This document shows positions 25,627-34,993 of a stretch of DNA of 42,479 nt, piece after piece. The stretch comes from Paracoccaceae bacterium. Its GTDB lineage: Bacteria; Pseudomonadota; Alphaproteobacteria; Rhodobacterales; Rhodobacteraceae. The number at the start of each line of letters is the position of its first letter. Position 1 is the first letter of the stretch. Both the position numbers and the translations under genes were made by a program. Location: assembly GCA_902633655.1 (NCBI GenBank), contig CACPHA010000008.1, positions 1 to 42,479 on the forward strand. Direction: 5' to 3'. The notes under the pieces are model-generated. The model was not told where the DNA came from and did not search any database. It saw nothing but the letters and a program-made list of their open reading frames with translations.

Positions 25627-27450
25627 ATGAAAATATATATATTAGGAATATCAGCATTTTATCACGATAGTGCAGCAGCTTTGCTTTGTGATGGTGAGGT
25701 TCTAGCAGCGGCTCAAGAAGAGCGTTTTTCCAGAATTAAAAATGACCCACAGTTCCCAAGTAAATCAATTGAATTTGTTTTAAAATATGCAGATATATCA
25801 ATCAGAGATGTCGATTATGTAATCTATTATGATAAGCCATTTGTTACATTTGAAAGATTAATAGCAAGTTATTTATCAAATGCACCAAGGGGGTTTAAGT
25901 CATTTTTAATTTCTTTTCCCGTTTGGATGAAAAAGAAGCTTTTTCAAAAAAAAATTCTGTACAAAAGGTTATTGCAGTTTGATAAGAAATTTTCTGTAAA
26001 AAAAATACTATTTTCGGAGCATCATCTTAGTCATGCGGCTGGTAGTTTTTATTCATCTTGCTTCGACGAAGCTATAGTTTTGACAGTTGATGCAGTTGGT
26101 GAATGGGCAACCACTAGCGTGGCCATTGGGGATGGAAAAAGTCTAAAAATAGAAAAAGAAATTAGATTTCCACATTCCCTTGGACTGCTGTATTCTGCTT
26201 TCACATATTACCTTGGCTTTAAGGTTAATGAAGGTGAGTACAAACTAATGGGGCTAGCGCCTTATGGCAAACCCATATTTGTTGATAAAATAAAGAAGCA
26301 CCTTATTGATATTAAATCTGATGGTACTTTCAGACTGAATCTAGATTATTTCGATTTCGTAACTGGGCTCAAGATGACTAACAAACTGTTTGACGAACTG
26401 TTTGAACAGTCTGTGCGCGACAGCCAGAGTGATATATTTGAAGACTTTCATGCGGATATAGCAGCCTCAATACAAGTGGTGACCGAAGAGGTATTATTAT
26501 TACTGACGCGTAATTTGGCTAAAGAATATAAAATTAAAAACTTATGTCTTTCAGGAGGCGTAGCGCTAAATTGTGTAGCTAACGGCAAGATCCTTGATGA
26601 TGGATCGTTTGAAAATATATGGGTTCAACCAAGTCCAGGTGACGCAGGTGCAGCAATTGGGTGTGCTTTGGCCGCATGGCATATTCAATTAGATCAGCCA
26701 AGAAATCTCAAAAAGATAGAAGCCTTCCCATCTCAATATTTGGGACCAAAATTTTCTAATGATGAAGTCACGCTGTTTCTCGATGCCATTGGGTCATCCT
26801 ATTCGGTTTATGCTGATGAACAACTATTCGAATTGACAGCTGATGCACTAGCAAACGGAAAAATAGTTGGTTGGTTTCAGGGTAAGATGGAATTTGGTGC
26901 CCGAGCACTTGGAAATAGATCTATATTGGCTGATCCAAGAAATCCAGAAATGCAAAAAAAGTTAAATTTAACAATAAAGTTCAGAGAAGGCTTTAGACCG
27001 TTTGCTCCAGTGATATTGAGTGAGATGGCGAATGAATGGTTTGAGATTGATCGAGAAAGCCCGTATATGCTGTTCGTTAGGAATGTCTTGAAGGTGAAGC
27101 GGTTAGCGGTTCGCAAGCAGCAAAAAGAGCTAACAATTGAGCAAAAACTTCAACAACTTAGGTCAAAAATTCCAGCAGTTACTCATATTAATTATTCAGC
27201 TCGGGTTCAAACGATACAAAAAACAATGAATCCAAAGTTTCACAGTCTTATTTCTAGTTTCAATCAAATAACTGGTTGTCCAATTTTAGTGAATACGTCA
27301 ATGAATGTAAGAGGAGAGCCGATAGTCTGCACTCCATCAGATGCATATAAATTATTTATGTCCACTGGTTTAGATATAATCGTAATAGAAAATTGTATAC
27401 TTTATAAAAATGATCAATTTCCAAAGCTACCAATCCAATTCAGCCATTAG
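25627..27450 (+). CDS. Carbamoyltransferase (NodU/TobZ/SxtI family)
   Basis: A 607-residue enzyme that should transfer a carbamoyl group from carbamoyl phosphate via a carbamoyl-adenylate to a hydroxyl group, here probably on a sugar. The N-terminal Kae1-like domain has GISAFYHDSAAALL, AAAQEERFSRIKND, EHHLSHAAGSF with the metal-binding histidines, and the nucleotide-binding LSGGVALNCVANGK. The C-terminal YrdC-like domain has MEFGARALGNRSILADPR and VNTSMNVRGEPIVCTP. The length is usual. It is tightly linked to the two small membrane genes before it and to the methyltransferase 21 bp after it. A second, partial member of the family is at the right edge of the window. Confidence 0.93.
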   Translation: MKIYILGISAFYHDSAAALLCDGEVLAAAQEERFSRIKNDPQFPSKSIEFVLKYADISIRDVDYVIYYDKPFVTFERLIASYLSNAPRGFKSFLISFPVWMKKKLFQKKILYKRLLQFDKKFSVKKILFSEHHLSHAAGSFYSSCFDEAIVLTVDAVGEWATTSVAIGDGKSLKIEKEIRFPHSLGLLYSAFTYYLGFKVNEGEYKLMGLAPYGKPIFVDKIKKHLIDIKSDGTFRLNLDYFDFVTGLKMTNKLFDELFEQSVRDSQSDIFEDFHADIAASIQVVTEEVLLLLTRNLAKEYKIKNLCLSGGVALNCVANGKILDDGSFENIWVQPSPGDAGAAIGCALAAWHIQLDQPRNLKKIEAFPSQYLGPKFSNDEVTLFLDAIGSSYSVYADEQLFELTADALANGKIVGWFQGKMEFGARALGNRSILADPRNPEMQKKLNLTIKFREGFRPFAPVILSEMANEWFEIDRESPYMLFVRNVLKVKRLAVRKQQKELTIEQKLQQLRSKIPAVTHINYSARVQTIQKTMNPKFHSLISSFNQITGCPILVNTSMNVRGEPIVCTPSDAYKLFMSTGLDIIVIENCILYKNDQFPKLPIQFSH

Positions 27451-27471
27451 ATTAAATATTGGAGAATTGTT

Positions 27472-28386
27472 TTGTTTAAAAAAATAAAAACCAAGATAGT
27501 CGCAGGAACAAGTATTTTACAAGTTGGGGCTCATTCTGAAACGGCTGAAAAAGTTCAGGGTTTTTATGCAAAAAGCCCCTTTCCTAATTTTGATGATCAC
27601 GCAAGTTTGGTTGATTTAGTTGATAACAAAAATAAAAATACTTTTTTATATAATCTTAAAGATCAGCTGGGATTGGGAAAAAAACTTATTGAAGTTGGGA
27701 GTGGCACTTCTCAACTCAGCATAATGTTGTCACATGGAACCAATAATCAAGTCATTGCCTTTGATGCAACATTAGATTCACTTCGACTAGGTGAAGCGTT
27801 CACCAGAAAATATAACTTACCAAATTGTAATTTTGTTTTAGGTGACCTATTTTCTGACCCATTTGAAGACGAGTTTTTTGATTTTGTTTGGTGTTCAGGC
27901 GTACTTCATCATACAGACGATCCGGAAGGAGGGTTTGAGATAATTTCCAAATGGCTAAAAAAGGATGGTATCATAATAGTGGGTTTATATAATAAAATTG
28001 GGAGATTGAGGACAAATTTTAGGCAATTCATTTTTAGGTGCATGCGCCCATTTTGGTTTGCAAAAAAAGTTATATTTTTTTTAGACCCAATAATCAGATC
28101 TCAAACCTCGAAAGTAAAAAAAGAGGCGTGGTTCCAAGATCAATACTTACATCCCATCGAGTCCAAACATACATTAAGCGAAATTTTGAAGTGGTTTGAT
28201 GCTAATGGGATTGGGTTCGTTTCTTCCGTACCAACCTGCACCTCTGAACAGGTAAATATGAAGAATATTTTTAAGATACAAAGTAGAGGAAGCGTGCTTT
28301 CTCAAATAGTTTCTCAACTCGCATTTTTATTTGGTCCTAACAGTCGTGAAGGGGGATTATTTTTAGTTATTGGTAGAAAGAGGTGA
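27472..28386 (+). CDS. Class I SAM-dependent methyltransferase
   Basis: A 304-residue protein with motif I in LIEVGSGTSQLSIMLS, the acidic residue in VIAFDATLDSLR, and the post-motif WCSGVLHHTDDPEGGFE, as in UbiE/COQ5-like methyltransferases. The substrate is unknown; the position directly after the carbamoyltransferase suggests modification of the same glycan or of a lipid carrier. It starts with TTG, supported by GGAGA exactly 6 nt upstream (27461-27465). No membrane segment is certain, though a hydrophobic patch follows LRTNFRQFIFRCMR. Confidence 0.8.
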   Translation: MFKKIKTKIVAGTSILQVGAHSETAEKVQGFYAKSPFPNFDDHASLVDLVDNKNKNTFLYNLKDQLGLGKKLIEVGSGTSQLSIMLSHGTNNQVIAFDATLDSLRLGEAFTRKYNLPNCNFVLGDLFSDPFEDEFFDFVWCSGVLHHTDDPEGGFEIISKWLKKDGIIIVGLYNKIGRLRTNFRQFIFRCMRPFWFAKKVIFFLDPIIRSQTSKVKKEAWFQDQYLHPIESKHTLSEILKWFDANGIGFVSSVPTCTSEQVNMKNIFKIQSRGSVLSQIVSQLAFLFGPNSREGGLFLVIGRKR

Positions 28387-28429
28387 TAGTGTTATTCACC
28401 GCCAAGTTATTTAAAGAAATAGTGTTAAC

Positions 28430-29632
28430 ATGAAGTCCGAAATCCCATTTATATTGCGGTTTTTTATTGATACGACTGTTTTTCTAACAGTGTTGTATCT
28501 CAGTGCAGTTTTAGCAAGCTTCAGTGTCGATCGGTTATTGAAATGGCAATATTCAGATCAGAAAACCGAGCTTCCTGCTGAAGAATTAAACCCCGAATAT
28601 CTCGCAGAAGGTGTAAGAAATGCAAAAAAAGAAGGTTATTCTCCTGTCTTTTACCCAGCAGGAATAACTCACCATAGGTTTTTAAGAAAATTAGTAAAAG
28701 ACGCTGATTTCTTGCCACTGGGGTCGCAGCCCCACAGGAACGTTTACATTTGTGATGAAGGTAGCGGCTTAATTAGAGACAAACTAGATCGCATGGGTTA
28801 CCGAAATGAAGATTCACTTTGGAATAATGCTGATAAAATTGAAGTAATAATAGTAGGTGATTCAATTGTTGCAGGAGGGTGCGTTGCACGGGAATACACT
28901 ATATCGGCTAAACTGATAAGTAGCGGGCTTAATACTGCCGCACTTGCTTCTGGTGGCAATAGACCCAGCTCGTACGCATCGATTCAAAAAGCTTTTATTC
29001 CTAAAGTGCAACCTAAAATTGTCGTAACGGTGTTCCATCCGAACGATCGGAGCGGTTACTATGGTGATATTTTTTATAGCCATTACTCCAAAGCTAAGAG
29101 AGTTGATGACTATTTGATCAAAGAAGGATCGTCGCTACGATTAAATAAAAAATCATCAGTATTCTTTGGGAAATTGCAAAAAAAGATCAGTTCGGAAACG
29201 GAACAAAATAATTTGATCCGAGATAAATATAAAAAACTTTTCTTAACCTTTATTAATTCACGCCATTGGTCCCTAGATGGCTTTTTACCACTCTTAAAAC
29301 AATATATCCCAAATACAGGTTTAATTGATCCTGGGTCTAAATATGCAGTTGATACTGCCGTATCGCTTTGCAAAGAATATGGCTGCACTCCAATATTTGT
29401 ATACGTTCCCTACCCCCCTGTTTGGATCACAAACATTGCAGCCTCCACATACTATTCCAATTTAAAAAATTATTTAGAAAAAGAAAACCAACACTTTGTT
29501 GATACTAAAAACCTTCTCTGGGACCCAGATTTTAACAGATATGCCACTCATGGAATGCACCCATCCGAGATCGGATATAGCATTATTGGAGATGCAATTT
29601 CAAAAAAGATTTTAGAACAAAAAACTAAATAA
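28430..29632 (+). CDS. SGNH/GDSL-fold membrane-anchored protein
   Basis: A 400-residue protein with one N-terminal membrane helix and a large, presumably periplasmic, domain. The SGNH nucleophile block is VIIVGDSIVAGGCV (near residue 145), and the C-terminal catalytic block is HGMHPSEIGYSIIGD (near residue 380). Proteins of this fold in glycan islands often act as O-acetylesterases or acetyl-transfer partners; the activity here is not established. It lies 43 bp after the methyltransferase and ends the leading operon of the carbamoyltransferase module. A related but distinct SGNH protein accompanies the second carbamoyltransferase at 40551-41798. Confidence 0.75.
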   Translation: MKSEIPFILRFFIDTTVFLTVLYLSAVLASFSVDRLLKWQYSDQKTELPAEELNPEYLAEGVRNAKKEGYSPVFYPAGITHHRFLRKLVKDADFLPLGSQPHRNVYICDEGSGLIRDKLDRMGYRNEDSLWNNADKIEVIIVGDSIVAGGCVAREYTISAKLISSGLNTAALASGGNRPSSYASIQKAFIPKVQPKIVVTVFHPNDRSGYYGDIFYSHYSKAKRVDDYLIKEGSSLRLNKKSSVFFGKLQKKISSETEQNNLIRDKYKKLFLTFINSRHWSLDGFLPLLKQYIPNTGLIDPGSKYAVDTAVSLCKEYGCTPIFVYVPYPPVWITNIAASTYYSNLKNYLEKENQHFVDTKNLLWDPDFNRYATHGMHPSEIGYSIIGDAISKKILEQKTK

Positions 29633-29930
29633 ATTTGTAATTAACACGTACCTGGTCGTTATGCGCAATGAAGTTTTTTATGGATGGAGCTGGGTAACTG
29701 AGCCGCGAAACATACCGAATTTTATCAGCTTTGATTTTGCGTGGTGAGGCTTCAGGCAGCCGGTTACCTGTTGTTTTTCAGACATTAAAGCCTGATCATT
29801 ATGTGATTTTCAAATGAATTTCTTTCAGGTAAGAATTGAGAAGTATCGGAGTATGAGCTTGATACAATTGAGAATGGATATCCCAGCCAATTTAGATCAT
29901 AAGCACTAGTTATATGAAAGGACGCCGAGT
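29633..29930. other. Intergenic stretch before the capD-like gene, no gene seen
   Basis: A 298-bp gap. It contains loosely inverted GGTAAC...GTTACC segments (about 29693 and 29770), but no open frame, clear terminator or RNA fold. It probably holds the promoter of the capD-like gene. Confidence 0.4.
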
Positions 29931-31904
29931 ATGAGGTTTGCTTCGAGGCAACTTAACCAACTTTTGAAGTTAAGCCGAAAATCTAAAGTTTTAATACAGC
30001 TTGTGACTGATGTTCTGATGTTTTCTAGTAGTTTTATATGTGCACTTTTACTCCAGGGCGAGAGCCTACAGCTTATCGCAAACCCCGCAATTCTCTTGAG
30101 TATGATTATTTCTATCGTATCTGGGATAGTCGCTTTTGCCAGCTTTGGTCTTTATCAGTCCCTGGTGCGCTTCATCACGGGTCATGTAATGAAGATAGTT
30201 GCCAAAGGTGTATTGGTTTCGTCCTGTTGCTTGGCGTTGTTTTTTGTCATTTTGGACGTAAATATTCCACTTACGGTTCCATTAAATTATGCACTCCTAT
30301 TATTTTTAATAACTGGAGTAATTCGCTTCCAGATCAGGCAGCTATTTCGAAATTCGTATGAAAAAAGTAGAAAGCCAGCTGTGATCTACGGAGCAGGTGC
30401 GGCAGGTAGAGAGCTCCAGAATACATTATTCCACAATAACGAAATACGGCCCGTCGCTTTCATAGACGACGACCCAGATATGCAGGGCATGACCATCAGC
30501 GGCTGCAGTGTATACCCCATTAGTTCATTTACGAAAGCCTTAAAAAAATACGAAGTAGAGCTGATACTTTTAGCTTTACCGAACATTAGTCGCCAGCGTC
30601 GCCGACAAATTGTTGATGCATTTCAAGGCCAGGGCATCGAACTTAAGACTATACCCACTATGTCCAATATCTTAAGTGGTGAGGCCTTAGTATCTGACCT
30701 TCGTCCTGTCACACCTGAGATGCTTCTTGGCAGGGATCCAGTAGCTTCAATGGATGGCCTATTGCAACGCAATACGACAGGTGCATCCGTGTTGGTAACA
30801 GGTGCTGGTGGCTCAATTGGGGCCGAACTTAGTAAGCAAATCTTAGCTCAGCGCCCTTCAAAAATTATTTTGTTTGAAGTTTCCGAGTTTGCACTTTTTC
30901 AGATAAATGACGATTTATTGAAAGCACTCAAACTTCTAAAAAGTGAGACTTCCATTTTGCCTGTTATAGGGTCAGTGCGCGATGAAAAGCTTGTGGCAAA
31001 AACTATAAAAACTCATGGTGTTAATACCATCTACCATGCCGCTGCTTATAAACACGTGCCGCTGGTTGAACAGAATGTTGTTGAAGCCATAAACAACAAC
31101 GTCCTCGGCACGCTCACAATGGTTCGGACTGCCGCAGAACTTGGTGTGGAGAATTTCACACTAATTTCCACTGATAAAGCTGTCCGTCCAACAAATGTAA
31201 TGGGAGCCAGTAAGCGTGTGGCAGAATTAATATGTCAAGCCTACGCAGGCGAGGCGACAAAAACCAAATTTTGCATAGTTCGATTTGGGAACGTTCTTGG
31301 TTCTTCAGGCTCCGTGATCCCCCACTTCCAAAAACAGATTGAGGTCGGTGGTCCTGTAACTGTTACTCACCCCGAAATTACGCGTTACTTTATGACAAAA
31401 CGCGAAGCCTCTCAGCTCGTCATACAAGCCGGTGCTATGAGTTTGGGTGGGGATGTGTTCGTACTCGATATGGGTGAACCGGTTAGGATTGTTGACCTTG
31501 CTATAGACATGATTAGGTTGAATGGGCTGGAACCTTACTTGGTGGATCAGACAGACGAAGTTTTACCTAAGTCCGGATACATTCCAATATGTTTCACGGG
31601 ACTGCGCACGGGAGAAAAAACTTATGAGGAGCTACTGATTTCCGATGACCCACAGGCCACTGAACATATGAGAATATTTAAGGCTACCGAGGGATCAATG
31701 CCGATGGCAGACCTGAGCCACCAGTTAGCGTTGCTATTCGAAGCGTGCAGCGCCTATGACGTTTCAGCTGTGTGCAGTATTTTAAAAGAAATGCCCCTGA
31801 ACTTCGTGCACAACGAGGCCGAACCGTCGAATGTTGTTTGGAACAGGTTGGAGATTGAGGCCAATTTAAAACTCACAGATCCGCTAAAGATTTTGGAAAG
31901 CTAA
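29931..31904 (+). CDS. Nucleotide-sugar 4,6-dehydratase (CapD/PglF/WbpM family)
   Basis: A 657-residue inner-membrane enzyme expected to convert UDP-GlcNAc to a 4-keto-6-deoxy sugar, the first step toward bacillosamine-like or other deoxyamino sugars. About four N-terminal membrane helices (residues 20-130) are followed by a cofactor-like domain (IYGAGAAGRELQN) and then the catalytic dehydratase. The latter has VTGAGGSIGAELSKQI, YHAAAYKHVPLVEQN and the S-x-M-x-x-SK active site in STDKAVRPTNVMGASKRVAE. An aminotransferase and a PglC-like transferase are encoded nearby on the opposite strand. The first 97 codons are duplicated in broken form at 35871. Confidence 0.92.
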   Translation: MRFASRQLNQLLKLSRKSKVLIQLVTDVLMFSSSFICALLLQGESLQLIANPAILLSMIISIVSGIVAFASFGLYQSLVRFITGHVMKIVAKGVLVSSCCLALFFVILDVNIPLTVPLNYALLLFLITGVIRFQIRQLFRNSYEKSRKPAVIYGAGAAGRELQNTLFHNNEIRPVAFIDDDPDMQGMTISGCSVYPISSFTKALKKYEVELILLALPNISRQRRRQIVDAFQGQGIELKTIPTMSNILSGEALVSDLRPVTPEMLLGRDPVASMDGLLQRNTTGASVLVTGAGGSIGAELSKQILAQRPSKIILFEVSEFALFQINDDLLKALKLLKSETSILPVIGSVRDEKLVAKTIKTHGVNTIYHAAAYKHVPLVEQNVVEAINNNVLGTLTMVRTAAELGVENFTLISTDKAVRPTNVMGASKRVAELICQAYAGEATKTKFCIVRFGNVLGSSGSVIPHFQKQIEVGGPVTVTHPEITRYFMTKREASQLVIQAGAMSLGGDVFVLDMGEPVRIVDLAIDMIRLNGLEPYLVDQTDEVLPKSGYIPICFTGLRTGEKTYEELLISDDPQATEHMRIFKATEGSMPMADLSHQLALLFEACSAYDVSAVCSILKEMPLNFVHNEAEPSNVVWNRLEIEANLKLTDPLKILES

Positions 31905-31905
31905 G

Positions 31906-32388
31906 GTGAGGAGATCAGTTTTTGGGCCGTTTTGGGCCAAATCGTTTAGCGCAATTCTGCACATTTATTTCAGGATCCAGCGGGGCATGACACTGGGTGT
32001 TAGGGCTGTAGTTCGGTCGCCCACCGGTGAATTTTTACTGGTGCGGCACACTTACACGCCCGGTTGGCACTTCCCTGGCGGTGGCATTGAGGTCGGCCAG
32101 GCCGCTGAGGTGGCTCTGGCCGATGAGCTTGCCCAGGAGACAGGGCTATGCGTCTCGGGCGAGGCTCAACTGCATGGCATCTTTTTCAACAGCTGCGTCA
32201 GTGGGCGCGATCATGTGGTGGTTTACCTATGTGATGCGATAGGGGAATTGCCGATTAAGTCGCCGAGCCCGGAAATTTCTGAGCTTGGATATTTTGCACC
32301 CGAGTGCCTGCCAGCGGACATCGATCCAGGGACTGCGCAACGGATCAGAGAAATCGCTTTTGGAAAGCCAATCTCTCGCGAGTGGTGA
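31906..32388 (+). CDS. NUDIX-fold protein with degenerate box
   Basis: A 160-residue protein starting at GTG one base after the dehydratase stop, so surely cotranscribed. The NUDIX fold is recognisable from MTLGVRAVVRSPTGEFLLVR and TPGWHFPGGGIEVGQ. The box itself departs from consensus: the first glutamate is glutamine (EVGQAA) and the RE-x-x-EE core reads DELAQE. Loss of the arginine and of one metal ligand suggests weak or altered catalysis. Similar NUDIX proteins occur in roseobacter polysaccharide loci. It may act on a nucleotide-sugar or have become a binding protein. Confidence 0.78.
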   Translation: MRRSVFGPFWAKSFSAILHIYFRIQRGMTLGVRAVVRSPTGEFLLVRHTYTPGWHFPGGGIEVGQAAEVALADELAQETGLCVSGEAQLHGIFFNSCVSGRDHVVVYLCDAIGELPIKSPSPEISELGYFAPECLPADIDPGTAQRIREIAFGKPISREW

Positions 32389-32540
32389 GAGGTATTCCGG
32401 AGTTTATACGCCCTGTTTTCCTTTTGAGAGCTCACGTTATCGAGAGTTTGAGTCGAGGGGAGCGTCATTTCAACCTGTGATTGTAATTGGGTTCGTTTCG
32501 GGATTTTCTCTGTTTTGGCTTGCGAGTGAGATCCATGCAG

Positions 32541-33056
32541 CTAGGGCTTTGCGACGCCGCCCTTCCGCGCTGCGTCGATATCGCCTGAAATTGTGCATAT
32601 CTCTGCGAAGCCCAACGGGCCTGTCAGGATTGCTCCGGAGCAGGGTTTTTGCAGCGCCGATTGTAATGGATCGTCAAAGTTTTTGATCATCAGCTTGAGA
32701 GCATCAATACCTAATGGGTCTTTTAACGCCCTGTTTACGGTGTGTTTGAAAGAGTTGCCTAAATCGTCTCTGGCGCGTTCAAGCATTCGTAACAGGTGCC
32801 CGCGCTCGGTTTGTTGGCATCGCTCCAACTGCGCCTCATCTTCTAATCTAAAAGCGGCGCGCAGGCGGTCATCGCGTACCATCAGGTCTGGCGCAGCGTC
32901 AGGGCCATCGAGGAACCATTTAGTCACATCCTCCCAGAGCGGCGGTGCCGTCAGGCCGTGCTTGTGGGCATTTTTGGAGGAATGGTTACGCCCTGCGGAA
33001 GACTTTGGTCCGATGCAAATAGAGGCGCTATTGCCTTGGAATGTACCACAGGGCAA
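32541..33056 (-). CDS. Uncertain hypothetical protein, perhaps a relic
   Basis: A 171-residue open frame in a more GC-rich patch. The part SSKNAHKHGLTAPPLWEDVTK followed by acidic, arginine-rich helical sequence (DDRLRAAFRLEDEAQLERC) reads like real protein and resembles short alphaproteobacterial proteins with an N-x-x-KHGLT-x-P start. The N-terminal 30 and C-terminal 40 residues look unlike protein, and a 158-residue frame overlaps on the other strand. It may be a decayed gene with only the core preserved. The rest of the gap from 32389 to 33230 shows nothing else recognisable. Confidence 0.38.
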   Translation of the reverse strand: MPCGTFQGNSASICIGPKSSAGRNHSSKNAHKHGLTAPPLWEDVTKWFLDGPDAAPDLMVRDDRLRAAFRLEDEAQLERCQQTERGHLLRMLERARDDLGNSFKHTVNRALKDPLGIDALKLMIKNFDDPLQSALQKPCSGAILTGPLGFAEICTISGDIDAARKGGVAKP

Positions 33057-33230
33057 TACGCAGAAGTAGGTGCTGATTTAAGGGCGCTTAACATTCAAGC
33101 AACGGCGATATGTCGCCAATGCACTTTGCAAATTCTCAAATAAAAGTGTCCTTTTTAAGTTGACCAGAACAAATAATGGGGGATTACACATATATTTCTG
33201 GTATGAGAAAGAAAGAAAACGTATTGCGAG

Positions 33231-33830
33231 CTAGTGTCTAATTATTTTAAAAATTGTCATCGCTATTATTTTTAAATCTTCTACCAATGAGTGCCTATCA
33301 ACATAATCTAAATAATATTTTAATTTAATTGGCAGAATATTCTCTATGTATACTTCTTCGACATTATCAAGGTTTTCTAGAATTTCATTTTCATTACTAA
33401 ATTCTATTGATGCAAGATCTGTTATTCCTGGTTGCACCGACAGGACTTTGTCTTTTATATCAGAAGGGTAATGTGCGACATATTTGGGCAATTCAGGTCT
33501 CGGGCCAACTAGGCTCATTTGCCCCAAAAAAACGTTAATTAACTGTGGAAGCTCGTCTAGTTTATATTTACGCAAAACAACGCCAATTTTAGTAATTCTA
33601 CTATCAGTGCTCGTTGAAATTTGCAGTCCTTTTTTTTCCGCGTTGACAATCATTGTTCGGAATTTAAAAATCTGGAATTCCTTTCCATATTTTCCAACAC
33701 GCACTTGCCGAAAAAATACTGGCCCATTGCTATCCAGTTTAATAAAAATTATTATTAAAAAAAATATGGGAATAAATATTATTATTGATTGAATAGAAAT
33801 AACTAGATCAAATAATCTTTTTGCAATCAT
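33231..33830 (-). CDS. Phosphoglycosyl transferase (PglC/WcaJ-type)
   Basis: A 199-residue monotopic membrane enzyme that should transfer a sugar-1-phosphate from its nucleotide carrier to undecaprenyl phosphate, starting assembly of a glycan. Landmarks are the N-terminal KRLFDLVISI re-entrant hydrophobic helix, GPVFFRQVRVGKYGKEFQI, FKFRTM, the catalytic-region KLDELPQLINVF and GQMSLVGPRPELP. The length matches the small PglC class. Its start overlaps the end of the aminotransferase gene by 4 bp (ATGA), showing coupling. With the CapD-like dehydratase it suggests a bacillosamine-type first sugar. Confidence 0.92.
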   Translation of the reverse strand: MIAKRLFDLVISIQSIIIFIPIFFLIIIFIKLDSNGPVFFRQVRVGKYGKEFQIFKFRTMIVNAEKKGLQISTSTDSRITKIGVVLRKYKLDELPQLINVFLGQMSLVGPRPELPKYVAHYPSDIKDKVLSVQPGITDLASIEFSNENEILENLDNVEEVYIENILPIKLKYYLDYVDRHSLVEDLKIIAMTIFKIIRH

Positions 33831-34993
33831 TTACTGTATTTTTCGAGAATAGTTGTTACAGCATCAACGACTCTTTCTACATCTTGGCCAGTCATTTTAG
33901 GGTAGATTGGTAGACTGACCGCACGTTGATAAACTTCAAAAGCTACAGGGAAATCTTCTGGCTTAAACCCATACCTATCACGCCAATAAGGCTGAATGTG
34001 AAGCGGAATAAAATGAACACTTGTCCCTATATTTTTATCAGCCATTAATTCAATAAATCTATCACGTGTGATTGTTAAATCATCAAGCTCCAACTGTATA
34101 ACATATAAATGCCAAGAGTGAATATCGTCAGGCCTGGCCACATACGGGGTTACTATAGGTAGCCCATCAAATGCCTCAGTATATTTTTCTGCTATTGACT
34201 TTCTTCGCTCCTGAAATAAGTTCGCCTTCTTTAACTGGTGAATACCAATCGATGCGGCAATATCTGTCATATTATACTTATAACCGGGCGCAACAACTTC
34301 ATAATACCAGGAAGGCTTTGAAGATCGATAGCGATCAAATACGTCTCTACTTATACCATGTAGCCGCATTGTTTTAATTCTATCAACATATTTATCATTA
34401 TTCGTTACCACCATTCCCCCCTCTCCAGTGGTAATAGTTTTTGTAACATAAAAACTATATACTGTAAGATCACCCATCTTACCAATCATCTTTCCTTTGT
34501 AAGTTGTTGGCAATGCGTGTGCTGCATCTTCAATGACATTCATATTTTTCTGTTTAGAAATAGATAATATTTTATCCATGTCGCATGCCTGACCAGCAAA
34601 GTGAACCGGAATAATTGCCTTTGCGAAATCACTATTGCACTGTGATTTCAGCTTTTCCATATCTAGATTAAAGGTTTTTGCATCTATATCAACAAAAATA
34701 GGATCAGCCCCAAGGTATCGTATTACTTCAGCTGTTGTGGTAAAAGTATAAGGCGTAGTTATTACTTTATCGCCTTCCTTAATTCCAATAGCTTCTAAAG
34801 CTAAGTGCAATCCTGCAGTGGCAGAATTAACAGCAAGGGCATGTTTCGCTCCTATAAAGTTTGAGAAATTTTCCTCGAAATTTTTTGTTTTAGGGCCCGT
34901 AGTCAGCCAACCAGTCTCCAAAGTATTTACTACTTCTGCTGTTTCTTCTGGACCTATTTCAGGCAAAGCAAACGGTAAAAAAGAATTATTCAT
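33827..34993 (-). CDS. DegT/DnrJ/EryC1-family sugar aminotransferase
   Basis: PLP-dependent aminotransferase that should add an amino group to a keto-sugar nucleotide, plausibly the product of the CapD-like dehydratase. Seen are GWLTTGPKTKNFEENFS, VNSATAGLHLALEAIGI, VIEDAAHALPTTYKG and the lysine that binds PLP in FYVTKTITTGEGGMV. The length of 388 aa is typical (PglE-like). It is the middle gene of a three-gene minus-strand operon, overlapping the methyltransferase upstream by 4 bp and the sugar transferase downstream by 4 bp. The exact sugar is inferred from context. Confidence 0.92.
   Translation of the reverse strand: MNNSFLPFALPEIGPEETAEVVNTLETGWLTTGPKTKNFEENFSNFIGAKHALAVNSATAGLHLALEAIGIKEGDKVITTPYTFTTTAEVIRYLGADPIFVDIDAKTFNLDMEKLKSQCNSDFAKAIIPVHFAGQACDMDKILSISKQKNMNVIEDAAHALPTTYKGKMIGKMGDLTVYSFYVTKTITTGEGGMVVTNNDKYVDRIKTMRLHGISRDVFDRYRSSKPSWYYEVVAPGYKYNMTDIAASIGIHQLKKANLFQERRKSIAEKYTEAFDGLPIVTPYVARPDDIHSWHLYVIQLELDDLTITRDRFIELMADKNIGTSVHFIPLHIQPYWRDRYGFKPEDFPVAFEVYQRAVSLPIYPKMTGQDVERVVDAVTTILEKYSK

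Noticed and set aside
32593-33069. 158-residue plus-strand frame
   Set aside because: Overlaps the more protein-like minus-strand frame, is rich in Ser/Arg/Pro as shadows of GC-rich genes are, and has no recognisable domain.
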